NCBI GenBank assembly: GCA_035568175.1
Contig: DATMON010000004.1
Location: forward strand, 310,001-374,000
DNA from: AV40 sp035568175
GTDB taxonomy: Bacteria; Verrucomicrobiota; Verrucomicrobiia; Chthoniobacterales; UBA10450
Length of the DNA: 64,000 nt
Reading direction: 5' to 3'
A program made the translations under genes and the position numbers. Under the pieces are notes generated by a model. That model worked only from the letters and a program-made list of their open reading frames with translations. It had not been told where the DNA came from and did not search any database. Shown here piece by piece: positions 1 through 9,800 of this stretch; within the stretch, counting starts at the first letter, position 1, and each line of letters opens with the position of its first letter.

Positions 1-1583
1 CTAAAGTTCTAATTGCTGACGCAATTTCTCAGCGTGGAGTGGACGAACTTTCCCGCGACGGCGAGCTCGACGTTTCGGTCCAGACCAAGCTCAGTCCGGC
101 GAAGCTGATTGAAATTATTCCCGACTTCGCGGGGTTGATCGTCCGCAGCGAAACAAAAGTGACCGGAGAAGCGCTGAACGCGGCCAAGAAATTGCGCGTG
201 GTCGGTCGGGCCGGTGTCGGCGTGGACAATGTCGATGTTGAAACGGCGACGCGGCGCGGCGTGCTCGTGCTCAACGCGCCCGGCGGCAACACCGTTTCCA
301 CCGCTGAACACGCATTTTCGCTTTTGCTTTGCGTCGCCCGGAAAATTCCGCAGGCGGACGCGAGTTTGCGCAGCAAAAAATGGAGCCGGAAAGATTTCGA
401 GGGCGTCGAGGTTTACAACAAGACGCTCGGCGTTATTGGCATGGGCCGAATTGGAAGCGAATTGAGCCGGCGCGCCATCGCCTTCGGCATGCGCGTGGTT
501 GCGTACGATCCCTATCTCTCCGCCGCGCGAGCACGCAGTTTGCAAGTAGAGCTAACCGAAGAGCTGGACGACTTGCTCGCAAATACGGATTTCATTTCGC
601 TGCACACGCCGCTGACTTCCGAAACGCGTCACCTGCTCGACGCTGCGCGCATTTCAAAAACGAAACGCGGCGTGCGCATCATCAATTGCGCGCGCGGCGG
701 TTTGATTGATGAAACGGCGCTGGCGAGCGCGTTGCAAGATCGACATGTCGCCGCTGCCGCGCTGGACGTTTTCGAAATTGAGCCGTTACCGGATGACTCA
801 CCACTGCGCATAGCGCCGAATTTGATTTTGACGCCGCACCTTGGCGCTTCGACCGCTGAAGCGCAGGAAAGTGTTGGAATCGAAATCGCCCAATCGATCC
901 GAGCTGCGCTCCTTGACGGAACCATTCGCAACGCGGTCAACATGCCGAACCTCGATGCGAAAACGTTATCGGTGATCGGCCCGCACCTTAGATTTGGCGA
1001 GAAACTCGGCCGGTTTCTCTCACAAGTTGCGCCGCGACGCGTGGACGAATTGAAAATTAATTACAGCGGCAAAGTGAACGAGCTCGAGACCGGGCCGATC
1101 ACGCGCGCAGTCCTGAAAGGTTTTCTCCTAAGCGCCGGCGGTGCTGACATCAACGAAGTGAATGCGCCCGCGTTTGCTGAAACCCTCGGATTAAAAGTGA
1201 CCGAAACACGATTGAGCGCGGCCGGCGATTATACCGATCTGGTAGAGTTGTCTGCCGATGCGGAAGGGAAAACTGTGTCGGTCGGCGGCGCATTCTTCGG
1301 CGCGACGCCGCGCATTGTCAGCGTCAATAGTCGCCCGGTTGAAGCGCGGCCGCACGGAGTCATTCTTGTTCTCGAAAACACGGACCGGCCGGGAATCGTC
1401 GGCCGCATCGGCACATTGCTCGGCGAGCACAACGTCAACATCGCCACCATGTCGCTAAGTCGAAATCAGGCCGGCGGCACCGCGCTGACGATTTTGAATT
1501 TGGACAACGTGCCGGGCGAGGAGTTGCTGCAAAAAATCCTCGCCAGCCGCGACATTCACTCTGCTCAAGTCATTCAACTGTGA
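1..1583 (+). CDS. serA: D-3-phosphoglycerate dehydrogenase, 5' end cut by window edge
   Basis: Catalyses the NAD-dependent oxidation of 3-phosphoglycerate, the first step of serine synthesis, in the cytoplasm. The reading frame is open from base 3 (KVLIADAISQRGVDEL), so the true start lies left of the window and the GTG at 39 is internal. Numbering from that GTG: nucleotide-binding motif GVIGMGRIGS at 131-140, catalytic Arg in NCARGGL (about 219), Glu in DVFEIEP (about 248) and His in TPHLGAST (about 267). A C-terminal ACT domain (VILVLENTDRPGIVGRIG) suggests allosteric control, probably by serine. The long form of about 525 residues fits SerA with an intervening domain. Very confident family call. 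Confidence 0.96.
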   Translation, partial: KVLIADAISQRGVDELSRDGELDVSVQTKLSPAKLIEIIPDFAGLIVRSETKVTGEALNAAKKLRVVGRAGVGVDNVDVETATRRGVLVLNAPGGNTVSTAEHAFSLLLCVARKIPQADASLRSKKWSRKDFEGVEVYNKTLGVIGMGRIGSELSRRAIAFGMRVVAYDPYLSAARARSLQVELTEELDDLLANTDFISLHTPLTSETRHLLDAARISKTKRGVRIINCARGGLIDETALASALQDRHVAAAALDVFEIEPLPDDSPLRIAPNLILTPHLGASTAEAQESVGIEIAQSIRAALLDGTIRNAVNMPNLDAKTLSVIGPHLRFGEKLGRFLSQVAPRRVDELKINYSGKVNELETGPITRAVLKGFLLSAGGADINEVNAPAFAETLGLKVTETRLSAAGDYTDLVELSADAEGKTVSVGGAFFGATPRIVSVNSRPVEARPHGVILVLENTDRPGIVGRIGTLLGEHNVNIATMSLSRNQAGGTALTILNLDNVPGEELLQKILASRDIHSAQVIQL

Positions 1584-1596
1584 CCAAGGCGCATTT

Positions 1597-1676
1597 AACC
1601 ACGAATCGACACAAATGAACACGAATCCAAAGACCGTTTGCCTGCCATTTGTGTCCATTAGTGTTCATTAGTGGTT
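1597..1676. repeat. imperfect 30-bp inverted repeat
   Basis: Left arm 1597-1626 begins AACCACGAATCGACACAAAT. The right arm, 1647-1676, read on the other strand begins AACCACTAATGAACACTAAT. The arms match over most of their 30 bases around a 20-base centre. The arms are themselves internally repetitive (AAC/GAC-ACNAAT units). It looks like a dispersed palindromic element; it also contains a GTG at 1671 that could be mistaken for the next gene's start. Confidence 0.75.
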
Positions 1677-1682
1677 AGTCCG

Positions 1683-3500
1683 ATGTCGATCTTAGAAGGA
1701 AGCACTTTGAAGCCATGGATCGGCGCAGTCGCGGTCGTCACTGCAGCTGGAATTTTATATTTCCTGACGGCCGCACGCGACATTGTCGTCGGGGACTCGC
1801 CGGAATTGATCACGGCCGCGGTGACTTTGGGAGTCGCGCATGCGCCGGGGTATCCGCTGTTCACGATGCTCGGGCACCTTTTTAGTCTACTCCCGCTCGG
1901 TCCGATTCCGTTTCGAGTGAACCTACTTTCGGCGACATGCGACGCGCTGGCGACTGGCGTTGTTTATTTCATCGCGTTGCGTCTCACGAGATCGCAACTT
2001 GCCGCCGCGGTCGCGGCTTTGCTTCTCGCAGTTAATCCAACCTTTTGGGAATGGTCGCTCGCCGCTGAAGTGTTCCCGCTAAACAATTTGCTCGCCGCAG
2101 TGCTTATCCTGTTGCTGGTAACATGGCACGAACATCCGGAACGCAGCATTCTTTTGATCGCCGCATTTTTTGTCGCGGGATTCGCGCTGACAAATCATCA
2201 AACGATCGTGCTTCTGGCCCCGGCGTTTTGTTTTGTTTTGTGGCAGCGCCGCTCCATTTTGTTTTCACAACCTCGGGTTCTCGCGGCCGGCATTGTCGCG
2301 TTCGTGATCGGACTGATCCCGTACGCGTATGTGCCGTGGGCATCGGCACATCATCCCGTCCACAATTGGGGGAACGTCTCGTCGTTGCACGATCTCGTCC
2401 GTCTCATCACCCGACGAAGTTATGGGTCGACCCGACTCGTAGCCACACCCGGCTACACCGGTGGACCGCCATGGGCCAGACTCGCGGCGCTTGGCATTTC
2501 GTTCGGACCAGTCGCCGGATTGCTGATTACATTAGGAGCGATTCGAGTTTTTCAGAGAGCGCGCTGGTACTTTTGGTTCAGCCTGATCGCATTTATTTTT
2601 GCCGGCCCATTTTTTGTTTGGATCACCGGTCTTAATCTCGCAACCGCGCCGTCCGGACTGTTCGTCTTGCAACGGTTCTTTCTCCTGTCGCAAGTGGTGC
2701 TGGCGCCTTTGGCCGCGTTTGGCGTCCTCGCGCTCGCACAATTCGTTGCCCGCTCTGTCAGTTCAACGCAGCCGTGGACCTTGCGAGTCGCTACCGCAAT
2801 TTGTCTCGGTGCAGTTCTGGTGACCGTGGCAACAAATTATCGCCGGATCGATCAAAGCCGAAATTCCATCGCCCGTCATTTTGGCGAGGACGTGTTCAAC
2901 ACCATCCGGCCACATTCGGTTCTGCTGGTTAGTGGGGACGGCGCCGCTTTTCCGCTGATGTACCTTCAACAAGTCGAGAACGTCGGCACCGAAACGACTC
3001 TGGTTGTGGTGCCGCTTCTGCTCGGCGACTGGTACGTGCGTCAGCTGCGCAAACGACATCCCGACCTGGCCGTCCCTTTCGATCGCTACGACGTTCAGAC
3101 CAATAATCTGAAAACCTTCGTGGTCGCCAATCCGGAACGCACGATTGCAGCCGCTGGAACAGTTGGAAACGATCACAGCCTCGACGCGGATTATTGGCCG
3201 TATCAACAGGGTCTGCTGATCGTAATCCAGCCGAAATCGCGCGATGTGCCGCTGGATAAATTGCTCGCCGAAAACGAACAGCTGCTCAGTCGCTGTCATC
3301 CGCCGGCACCCGGGACAGTTCGCCCGAATACTTTCGAATCGGACATCCTTAATATTTACGCCTATCCGGCGTTCAACATTGGCGGAATTTGCGAACGCGG
3401 CGGCTTCGAGACGGAAGCCCGGACGTGGTACGAGCGCGCACTTAAAATCAATCCACAGTTTTCGAAAGCGCGCGAAGCGCTGACTCGACTAGAACATTGA
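1683..3500 (+). CDS. DUF2723 multi-pass membrane protein with C-terminal TPR-like segment
   Basis: A 605-residue inner-membrane protein. The N-terminus (DIVVGDSPELITAAVTLG, then HAPGYPLFTMLGHLFSLLP) is the hallmark of the DUF2723 family, which is related to GT-C glycosyltransferases such as protein O-mannosyltransferases. The acidic pair in GDSPE corresponds to the proposed catalytic loop. About ten hydrophobic segments follow, then a soluble tail ending in a TPR-like helix pair (GGFETEARTWYERALKINPQ). I chose the ATG at 1683 because the in-frame GTG at 1671 lies inside the preceding inverted repeat. Substrate unknown; glycosyl transfer is inferred from the fold. Confidence 0.8.
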   Translation: MSILEGSTLKPWIGAVAVVTAAGILYFLTAARDIVVGDSPELITAAVTLGVAHAPGYPLFTMLGHLFSLLPLGPIPFRVNLLSATCDALATGVVYFIALRLTRSQLAAAVAALLLAVNPTFWEWSLAAEVFPLNNLLAAVLILLLVTWHEHPERSILLIAAFFVAGFALTNHQTIVLLAPAFCFVLWQRRSILFSQPRVLAAGIVAFVIGLIPYAYVPWASAHHPVHNWGNVSSLHDLVRLITRRSYGSTRLVATPGYTGGPPWARLAALGISFGPVAGLLITLGAIRVFQRARWYFWFSLIAFIFAGPFFVWITGLNLATAPSGLFVLQRFFLLSQVVLAPLAAFGVLALAQFVARSVSSTQPWTLRVATAICLGAVLVTVATNYRRIDQSRNSIARHFGEDVFNTIRPHSVLLVSGDGAAFPLMYLQQVENVGTETTLVVVPLLLGDWYVRQLRKRHPDLAVPFDRYDVQTNNLKTFVVANPERTIAAAGTVGNDHSLDADYWPYQQGLLIVIQPKSRDVPLDKLLAENEQLLSRCHPPAPGTVRPNTFESDILNIYAYPAFNIGGICERGGFETEARTWYERALKINPQFSKAREALTRLEH

Positions 3501-3525
3501 ATCGCATCGAGTAACCGTCATCTGC

Positions 3526-4482
3526 ATGGCAGCGCCGCGAAAAATCCAGGTCATCACCGCTTTTGCGGCGCTCTACTTGATCTGGGGCTCAACTTATCTT
3601 GCGATTCTTTTCGCCATTCAGTCGATCCCGCCGTTTTTAATGGCAGGATCGCGTTTTCTTCTCGCAGGCCTGATCCTGTTCGCGATTGCGCGAACACAAG
3701 GTCCGCTAAGATCGACGTCGGCGGAATGGCGAACGGCGCTCATCGTCGGTGCGTGTCTGCTCTTAGGCGGAAACGGCGGAGTAACGCTCTCCGAAAAGTT
3801 TATCGAATCCGGCCTGGCCAGTCTGATCGTCGCGACCGTCCCGATTTACATCACGTTGCTTGGTTGGTTGTTCGGCATGAGTCCGCGCCCCACGCCGATT
3901 GTTTGGCTCGGGTTGGCCGGCGGATTTTTGGGCGTCGCAATTCTGCTCGGACCGGCATTGCGATTTTCTTCCGCGAGCGGCAGTCATCCCGCCATTGGCA
4001 TGTCGATCTTGCTCTTGTCGTCCTTCATCTGGTCGGCGGGTTCGCTTTATTCCCGCAAAGCGAAATATACCGCGTCGCCGTTTCTCGGCGCCGCGCAGCA
4101 AATGTTTTGCGGCGGTCTGCTTTTAACAATCGTCGGATTGTTTGTCGGTGAGCCAAAACATTTCCATCCGGGAAATATTACGACTTTATCGTTAGGCGCG
4201 TTTGCTTATCTCGTGTTAATCGGCGCAATCGTAGGTTACACCGCTTACTTTTGGCTGCTGCGCCATTGCGATCCGGCAAAGGTGGCGACTTACGCTTACG
4301 TCAATCCGATTGTCGCGGTCTTGCTCGGCGCGTTGTTCGCCCATGAAACGGTAACTTTGCGCACGTTGCTCGCTGCGGCATTGATCATCGGCTCGGTCGC
4401 CCTCATTATCACTGTGCAGCAATTTAAACCCAAAGCGCTGCCGCCGATTACGGCCGCGATTGAGATTGACTGCGCGCGATGA
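3526..4482 (+). CDS. EamA/DMT-family exporter (YedA/RhaT-like)
   Basis: A 318-residue protein with ten predicted hydrophobic segments arranged as two EamA repeats. The start (ALYLIWGSTYLAILFAIQSI, then PPFLMAGSRFLLAGLIL) and the second repeat (GAIVGYTAYFWLLRHCDPAK, then YVNPIVAVLLGALFAHE) are typical of drug/metabolite transporters of the YedA type. It probably exports small metabolites or amino acids; the substrate cannot be read from sequence. Its stop overlaps the start of the next gene by four bases (ATGA), so the two are probably co-translated. Confidence 0.88.
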   Translation: MAAPRKIQVITAFAALYLIWGSTYLAILFAIQSIPPFLMAGSRFLLAGLILFAIARTQGPLRSTSAEWRTALIVGACLLLGGNGGVTLSEKFIESGLASLIVATVPIYITLLGWLFGMSPRPTPIVWLGLAGGFLGVAILLGPALRFSSASGSHPAIGMSILLLSSFIWSAGSLYSRKAKYTASPFLGAAQQMFCGGLLLTIVGLFVGEPKHFHPGNITTLSLGAFAYLVLIGAIVGYTAYFWLLRHCDPAKVATYAYVNPIVAVLLGALFAHETVTLRTLLAAALIIGSVALIITVQQFKPKALPPITAAIEIDCAR

Positions 4483-5723
4483 AAACGGAATCCGGACAAG
4501 ATCGACCCGCCTCTGAAAAAGGCCAGTCAGGCCAGTCCTCTGCGAGTGCGGCTCGCACCTCGGACCTACGGCGCGGCAGACCGGAGACAGTCGAAGTGGT
4601 GAAACGCAACTGGCGCGCGGAAGTGGAAACAGCCCAGGCGTATCGCGAGCTGGCGTCGCGCGAAACCGACGAAAAACGTAAGGGCATTTTAAATCGCATG
4701 GCCGAGGCGGAGGAACGCCATGCGCAGCGTTGGGCAGAAAAACTGACGGACCTCGGCGAACCAATCCCGACAATTCCAGACTCGTTAGGTCGACGGTTAC
4801 AGCGCTGGTTGAATCGCGCACTCGGAACCGAGATTGCGATTCGCCGAATGGAAGCGGCCGAAGAAAAACACGAAGCCGCGTTTCGCGATCAGCGCGAACG
4901 CGTTCTCGCCGGCGAACACGACGTGAAAGATTTTCTCCGCGAAAGCGCGGTCGAAGAAAAAGCGCACGCCCGCGCGCTCCAGACAATGGTGCCTCAGCTC
5001 GGACCGCGCACGGTGCTCGAAACGATTCTGAAACGCGAACGGTGGCATGGCCGCGGCGGCAGTTGGGTGGCGGACGCTATTTATGGCGTGAACGACGGAC
5101 TCGGCGCTGTGTTCGGAATTGTTTCCGGCGTCGCCGGCGCGACGAACAACCAACAGCATTATGTCTTGATCTCCGGTCTCGCCGGAATGCTGGCGTCGTC
5201 ATTGTCGATGGGCGCCGGCGCGTATCTCGCGGTGAAAAGCGAGCGCGAAGTTTACGAGGCCGAGATCGCGCGAGAAAAAGCGGAAGTTGAAGAAAATCCC
5301 GAAGAAGAAATCGAAGAGATGTCGCTCTTCTATCAACTACAAGGATTCAACGTGGACGAAGCGCAGAAAATGGCGGAGCGCCTGGCTGAGCAACCCGACC
5401 AAATGGTGCAGGCAATGGCGCAAAGCGAGCTCGGACTTTCTCAGCAACACTTCGGCAAACCGTGGACCTCCGCATTTTCAGCCGCGCTCTCCACCGCTAT
5501 CGGCGCGTTCATTCCGATCATTCCTTTTTTCTTTATGAGCGGCATTCCGGCGATCGTCGCCTCTTTCGCCATCAGCATCATCGCGCACTTCGCGGTCGGC
5601 GCATTGAAATCGCTGATCACTATTCGATCCTGGTGGGCATCGGGATTGGAAATGACAATCGTTGGCGTGATCGAAGCCACCGTCACTTACGGTTTAGGTC
5701 TCGCGTTCGGCGCAATTAGTTAA
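4479..5723 (+). CDS. membrane-bound ferritin-VIT1 iron exporter, MbfA-like
   Basis: A 414-residue fusion. Residues about 45-180 form a rubrerythrin/ferritin-like four-helix domain with the di-iron ligand pattern (EVETAQAYRELA, EAEERHAQRW, ESAVEEKAHARAL). The C-terminal half is a VIT1/CCC1 iron transporter domain (DAIYGVNDGLGAVFGIVSGV, SMGAGAYLAVKSERE), with membrane segments at the end (FIPIIPFFFMSG). In studied bacteria this Er-VIT fusion exports iron and protects against peroxide; the same role is inferred here. The first 40 residues are low-complexity and contain a split copy of a dispersed DNA repeat (4500-4578) also found inside the gene at 42730, so this tail is probably a late addition. 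Start overlaps the upstream exporter. Confidence 0.9.
   Translation: MKTESGQDRPASEKGQSGQSSASAARTSDLRRGRPETVEVVKRNWRAEVETAQAYRELASRETDEKRKGILNRMAEAEERHAQRWAEKLTDLGEPIPTIPDSLGRRLQRWLNRALGTEIAIRRMEAAEEKHEAAFRDQRERVLAGEHDVKDFLRESAVEEKAHARALQTMVPQLGPRTVLETILKRERWHGRGGSWVADAIYGVNDGLGAVFGIVSGVAGATNNQQHYVLISGLAGMLASSLSMGAGAYLAVKSEREVYEAEIAREKAEVEENPEEEIEEMSLFYQLQGFNVDEAQKMAERLAEQPDQMVQAMAQSELGLSQQHFGKPWTSAFSAALSTAIGAFIPIIPFFFMSGIPAIVASFAISIIAHFAVGALKSLITIRSWWASGLEMTIVGVIEATVTYGLGLAFGAIS
4500..4578 (+). repeat. split copy of dispersed coding repeat
   Basis: GATCGACCCGCCTC at 4500-4513 and CTACGGCGCGGCA at 4566-4578 are identical to 43438-43451 and 43459-43471. Here they are separated by about 52 bases rather than 7. 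The insert contains GCCAGTCC and CGGACC, the two ends of an 18-base repeat seen at 44788 and 63658. Translated, it gives the odd N-terminal tail of the MbfA-like protein. Confidence 0.6.
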
Positions 5724-5742
5724 GATCGCTGCTCAGTGCGAT

Positions 5743-5783
5743 GTGTCCCAAAACCGAGAACGAAAATCCCATTCTTGGGACAC
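5743..5783. repeat. 9-bp perfect inverted repeat after mbfA-like gene
   Basis: GTGTCCCAA (5743-5751) and TTGGGACAC (5775-5783) flank a 23-base loop. No T-run follows, so it is not a classical terminator; it could be an mRNA 3' stem, an operator or a remnant of a dispersed repeat. Confidence 0.5.
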
Positions 5784-5924
5784 TGGCGAAGTAGAAAATT
5801 TTCGCAGCGACTAACAACACACTGATTAGAAGCGGCTTGTAGCGATCAGGCGCGTTTGGCATATGCTTTGCATACTACTGCGGCGCGACGATTCTGTTTC
5901 CGCGTCGCTTCGGCTCAACCTCAT

Positions 5925-6683
5925 ATGCATTTACGTTTAATCTCTCTCTTCGTCACCGGTGTCGCGTTGATTTCAGCGGCGGCAGAAACCCAAGATCAGA
6001 AAGCGCCCACGCTCGAACAGTTGGTCGCCAAAAATATCGAAGCCAAAGGCGGCGCGGACGCGTTGCGCGCTCTGCAATCACTGCGTAGCACCGGCAAAAT
6101 GATCGTCAATGAAGGACAGCTTGAATTGGCTTACGTCGAAATCAAAAAACGACCGGGCGAAGTCCGCGCTGAGTTCACACTCCAAGGCATGACCGCGGTT
6201 CAGGCGTACGATGGCAAAGAAGGATGGAAGATATCACCGTTCCAAGGCCGCAAAGATCCGGAAAAGCTTTCCGCCGACGACGTCAAGCCGTTGATGGAAG
6301 ATGCCGAGATCGACGGGCCATTGGTGGATTGGAAAGCGAAAGAGAGCACGCTCGAGTATCTCGGGCGGGAAGATGTCGATGGAACATCGGCCTTCAAAAT
6401 CAAAGTGGTGCGCAAAAATGGCGACGTGAATTTTGTTTATCTCGATCCCGACCACTTTTTAGAGATTCGGATTTTAACTCAACGGGTCAGACACGGCGCC
6501 CACGAAGAAGTGGAAACGGACCTCAGCGATTATGAAAAGATCGGCGGGGTGTTCGTTCCGTTCTCGGAGGAAGCCGGGCGCAAAGGCGATCCAGACAAGC
6601 AAAAAATCGTGATTGAAAAAGCTGAAGCCAACGTGCCGGTGGACGACGCAATCTTTCATTTTCCGGCATCGGCTTCGAAATAA
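5925..6683 (+). CDS. secreted LolA-like outer-membrane lipoprotein-sorting-type protein
   Basis: A 252-residue protein starting with a signal peptide (MHLRLISLFVTGVALISAAA). The body has the alternating beta pattern of LolA/LolB-like folds: LEQLVAKNIEAKGGADALRA near the N-terminus, then repeated strands such as VQAYDGKEGWKISPFQG and SAFKIKVVRKNGDVNFVYLD. Proteins of this type often carry or sense hydrophobic ligands in the periplasm, but a specific role is not visible. I chose the ATG at 5925 because the upstream in-frame ATG at 5856 adds 23 residues without signal-peptide character. It ends 155 bases before the next gene, in the same direction. Confidence 0.7.
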   Translation: MHLRLISLFVTGVALISAAAETQDQKAPTLEQLVAKNIEAKGGADALRALQSLRSTGKMIVNEGQLELAYVEIKKRPGEVRAEFTLQGMTAVQAYDGKEGWKISPFQGRKDPEKLSADDVKPLMEDAEIDGPLVDWKAKESTLEYLGREDVDGTSAFKIKVVRKNGDVNFVYLDPDHFLEIRILTQRVRHGAHEEVETDLSDYEKIGGVFVPFSEEAGRKGDPDKQKIVIEKAEANVPVDDAIFHFPASASK

Positions 6684-6751
6684 TTCTTTTCCCATTTATG
6701 CGCTCATTAAAATCTCTCTCGGCAAGTTTCTATCCACGATTCCCCTCACTT

Positions 6752-6844
6752 CCCGCCTCCGCTGCGCTACCGCGCGGCAGGCAATCCTCTCCCCAAATCG
6801 GGAGAGGCGGCCCCTTCTCCCCGTGGGCGAAGGTCGGGATGAGG
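6752..6844. repeat. dispersed repeat with hairpin overlapping a gene start
   Basis: Begins with CCCGCCTCCGCTGCGCTAC followed by CGCGCGGCAGGC (6752-6782), a variant of the repeat seen at 43441. It continues with the perfect hairpin CCTCTCCC/GGGAGAGG (6786-6807) and then a run ending GAAGGTCGGGATGAGG. The ATG in this last stretch (6839) is the likely start of the next gene, and the AAGG just before it may act as its ribosome-binding site. Confidence 0.6.
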
Positions 6845-9800
6845 GCAGTGCGCGTATTAATTGGCGCAATTTGTTTTGCCGCAACGAACTTGCCAGCACA
6901 GGAGCCGGCGTTTAGTTCCGCCACTATTTCCGGTTTGGGCGCGCGCAACATCGGCTCGGCTGCGATGAGCGGACGTATCTCAGCGATCGCGGGAACGAAG
7001 GAACCTTCGGGGAAAATCACGCTGTTTGTCGGCGCCGCCAGCGGCGGCGTTTGGAAATCGGACGACGGCGGCACCCGCTATCGCCCGGTCTTTGACGAGC
7101 AAGCTGTTCAATCGATCGGCGCAATCTCGATCGATCCGAACAACGCCAAAAATGTCTGGGTTGGAAGCGGCGAATCGTGGACGCGCAACAGCGTCTCGAT
7201 CGGCGACGGAATCTACAAATCGACTGATGGCGGAGAAACCTGGAACCACGTCGGTTTGGAGAAATCGGAACGGATTGCGCGAATCGCGGTCACTCCCGGA
7301 AAAAGCGATATCGTTTTTGCCGCAGTGCCCGGAGCGCTTTGGAGCGATTCAGCCGACCGCGGTCTCTACAAAACGAGCGACGGCGGCAAAACGTGGAAGC
7401 AAGTTCTCCAGGGAGCGAATCTTTCTACCGGTTGCAGCGACGTCGCGATCGATCCGGCGAATGCGAACACGATGTTTGCCTGCATGTGGGATTTTCGGCG
7501 CAAAGGCTGGGAGTGCCGATCCGGCGGCGATGGGCCGGACAAACCTTCCGCCAGCGGATTGTTTCGTTCGAACGACGGAGGCGAGACGTGGAGTGAAGTA
7601 ACTCCCGAGGCGAACAAAGGTTTTCCGAAGAAGCCTTATGGCCGGCTCGCGGTTGCGATCGCGCCATCAAACCCGAAACGGATATATTGCCTGGTTGAAT
7701 CGCCCGACAGCGCCCTTTTCGTTTCCGATGACGGCGGCGCGACCTGGGATAAGCGGGACAAAAGCAATTGGATGGTCTGGCGTCCGTTCTATTTCGCGCG
7801 GCTGGTTGTCGATCCAAAAAATCCGGATCGCGTGTTCAAGCCGGATGGCGCGCTCATTCTGAGCGAAGACGGCGGCAAGAGTTTCGCGGTGGTTGGTGGT
7901 TTTCAAGGAAGTCACGGTGACGATCACGATGTGTGGATCGATCCGGTCAATCCGCAGACCGTCTTTGCCGGCGACGACGGCGGGATGTGGTATTCCTACA
8001 ACGGCGGGAGCAAGTGGTGGAAAGGCGAGAACCTTCCCGTCTCGCAATTTTATCACGTGAGTTTGGACGACGAAGATCCGTATCGCGTTTACGGCGGCCT
8101 TCAGGACAACAGTTCGTGGGTGGGCGATTCGCAATACCCCGGCGGAATCACGAATCATCGCTGGGAGAACATGTACAACGGAGACGGATTCTGGATGTTC
8201 CCCGATCCGGCCGACAAGGATTACATTTACGCGGAATATCAGGGGGGCGAGATCGGCCGCGTCAATCGCAACACACACGAAGCCCGCAACATCAAGCCAC
8301 GCCCAAATTACAACGAAAAGCTGCGTTACAATTGGAACACGCCAATCGCGCTCTCGCCGACCGAGACAGGAACCGTCTATATCGGCGCGCAGTTTTTATT
8401 TCGTTCGCGCGATCATGGCCAAAACTGGGAGCGGATTTCCCCGGATCTGACCACGAACGATCCGCAAAAACAAAAGCAGGAAGAATCAGGCGGCGTGACC
8501 GTGGACAATTCGTCGGCGGAAATGCACACCACGATTTATTCGATCAGTGAATCGCCCAAGGACAAGAATTTGATCTGGGTCGGGACCGATGATGGCAATC
8601 TCCAACTCACGCGTGATTCCGGAAAAACTTGGAACAACGTTGTCGCCAATGTCCCGGGCCTTCCGAAGAATTCATGGGTGAGCTGGGTCCAGGCCAGCAA
8701 CTTCGATGCGGCCACGGCCTATGCCGCGTTTGATCGACATACATTCGGAGACATGGCGCCGTACGTTTTTCGCACCACCGATTACGGAAAAACATGGACA
8801 CCACTGGTCAGCGCGCAGGACGCAAAAGGCGTTCGCGGCTACGCGCATGTGATCAAAGAGGATTTAGAAAAACCGGACCTGCTCTTTCTGGGGACCGAGT
8901 TTGGATTATGGGTTTCGATCGACGGCGGAAAAAACTGGGCCCAATTCAAAGGCAACCATTTTCCGGCGGTGGCGGTCCGGGATTTGGCGATTCAACCGCG
9001 CGAAAACGATCTTGTTCTGGCGACGCATGGTCGTGGCATCTGGATCGTCGACGACATTGTTCCGCTTCGTAACCTGACCAATGATCTGACGTCGCAGGAA
9101 GTTGCATTCGTTTCCGCGCGCCCGGTGCAGCAGCGCATCGAAGGAAACGGCGGTTGGGCGAACGGCGACGCCGTCTTTGTTGGCGACAACCCGCCCGACG
9201 CTGCGGTCATCACTTATTATCAGAAGACGCGTCACCTTTTCGGAAAATTAAAAATCGAGATCCTCGATTCGACCGGGCGTGTGGTCGACGAAGTTCCCGC
9301 GAGCAAGCGTCCCGGTTTGAACCGCGTGACCTGGACCATGCTCGAAAAACCACCCCGAGTGCCGCCCGCGGCGCAAATTGCCTTTGCCGGCACGCGCGGA
9401 CCTCGCCTGATTCCGGGCGATTACACTGTTCGGCTGACGAAAGCTGGAAAAACGTACGAAACGAAGCTGACGGTCGGCTTGGATCGGCGAGCGAAATTTA
9501 CCGCGGAAGATCGGAAGGCGCAGTACGACGCGGCCATGAAAGTGCACGCGCTTTTCAATGATGAAAGCGCGTTAATGGACCGGATCCTTTTTTTGCGGCG
9601 CGACGTGGCAAAGGCCGCTTCCGCCATCCCGGAAAATGATCCATTGAAAAAGAGTATCAAAGGCTTCGACGATAAGACCGACAATGTGCGCAAGAAAATC
9701 GTTGCCACGAAAGAGGGCGGCGCGATTACCGGCGAAGAACGCCTCCGCGAGCACACCGATCAACTCTATGGCGCGATTCTCAGCTTCGAAGGCAGGCCGG

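Noticed and set aside
4216..4986. Minus-strand frame of 256 codons opposite the EamA and MbfA-like genes
   Set aside because: Arg-rich antisense translation of two clear genes; no domain.
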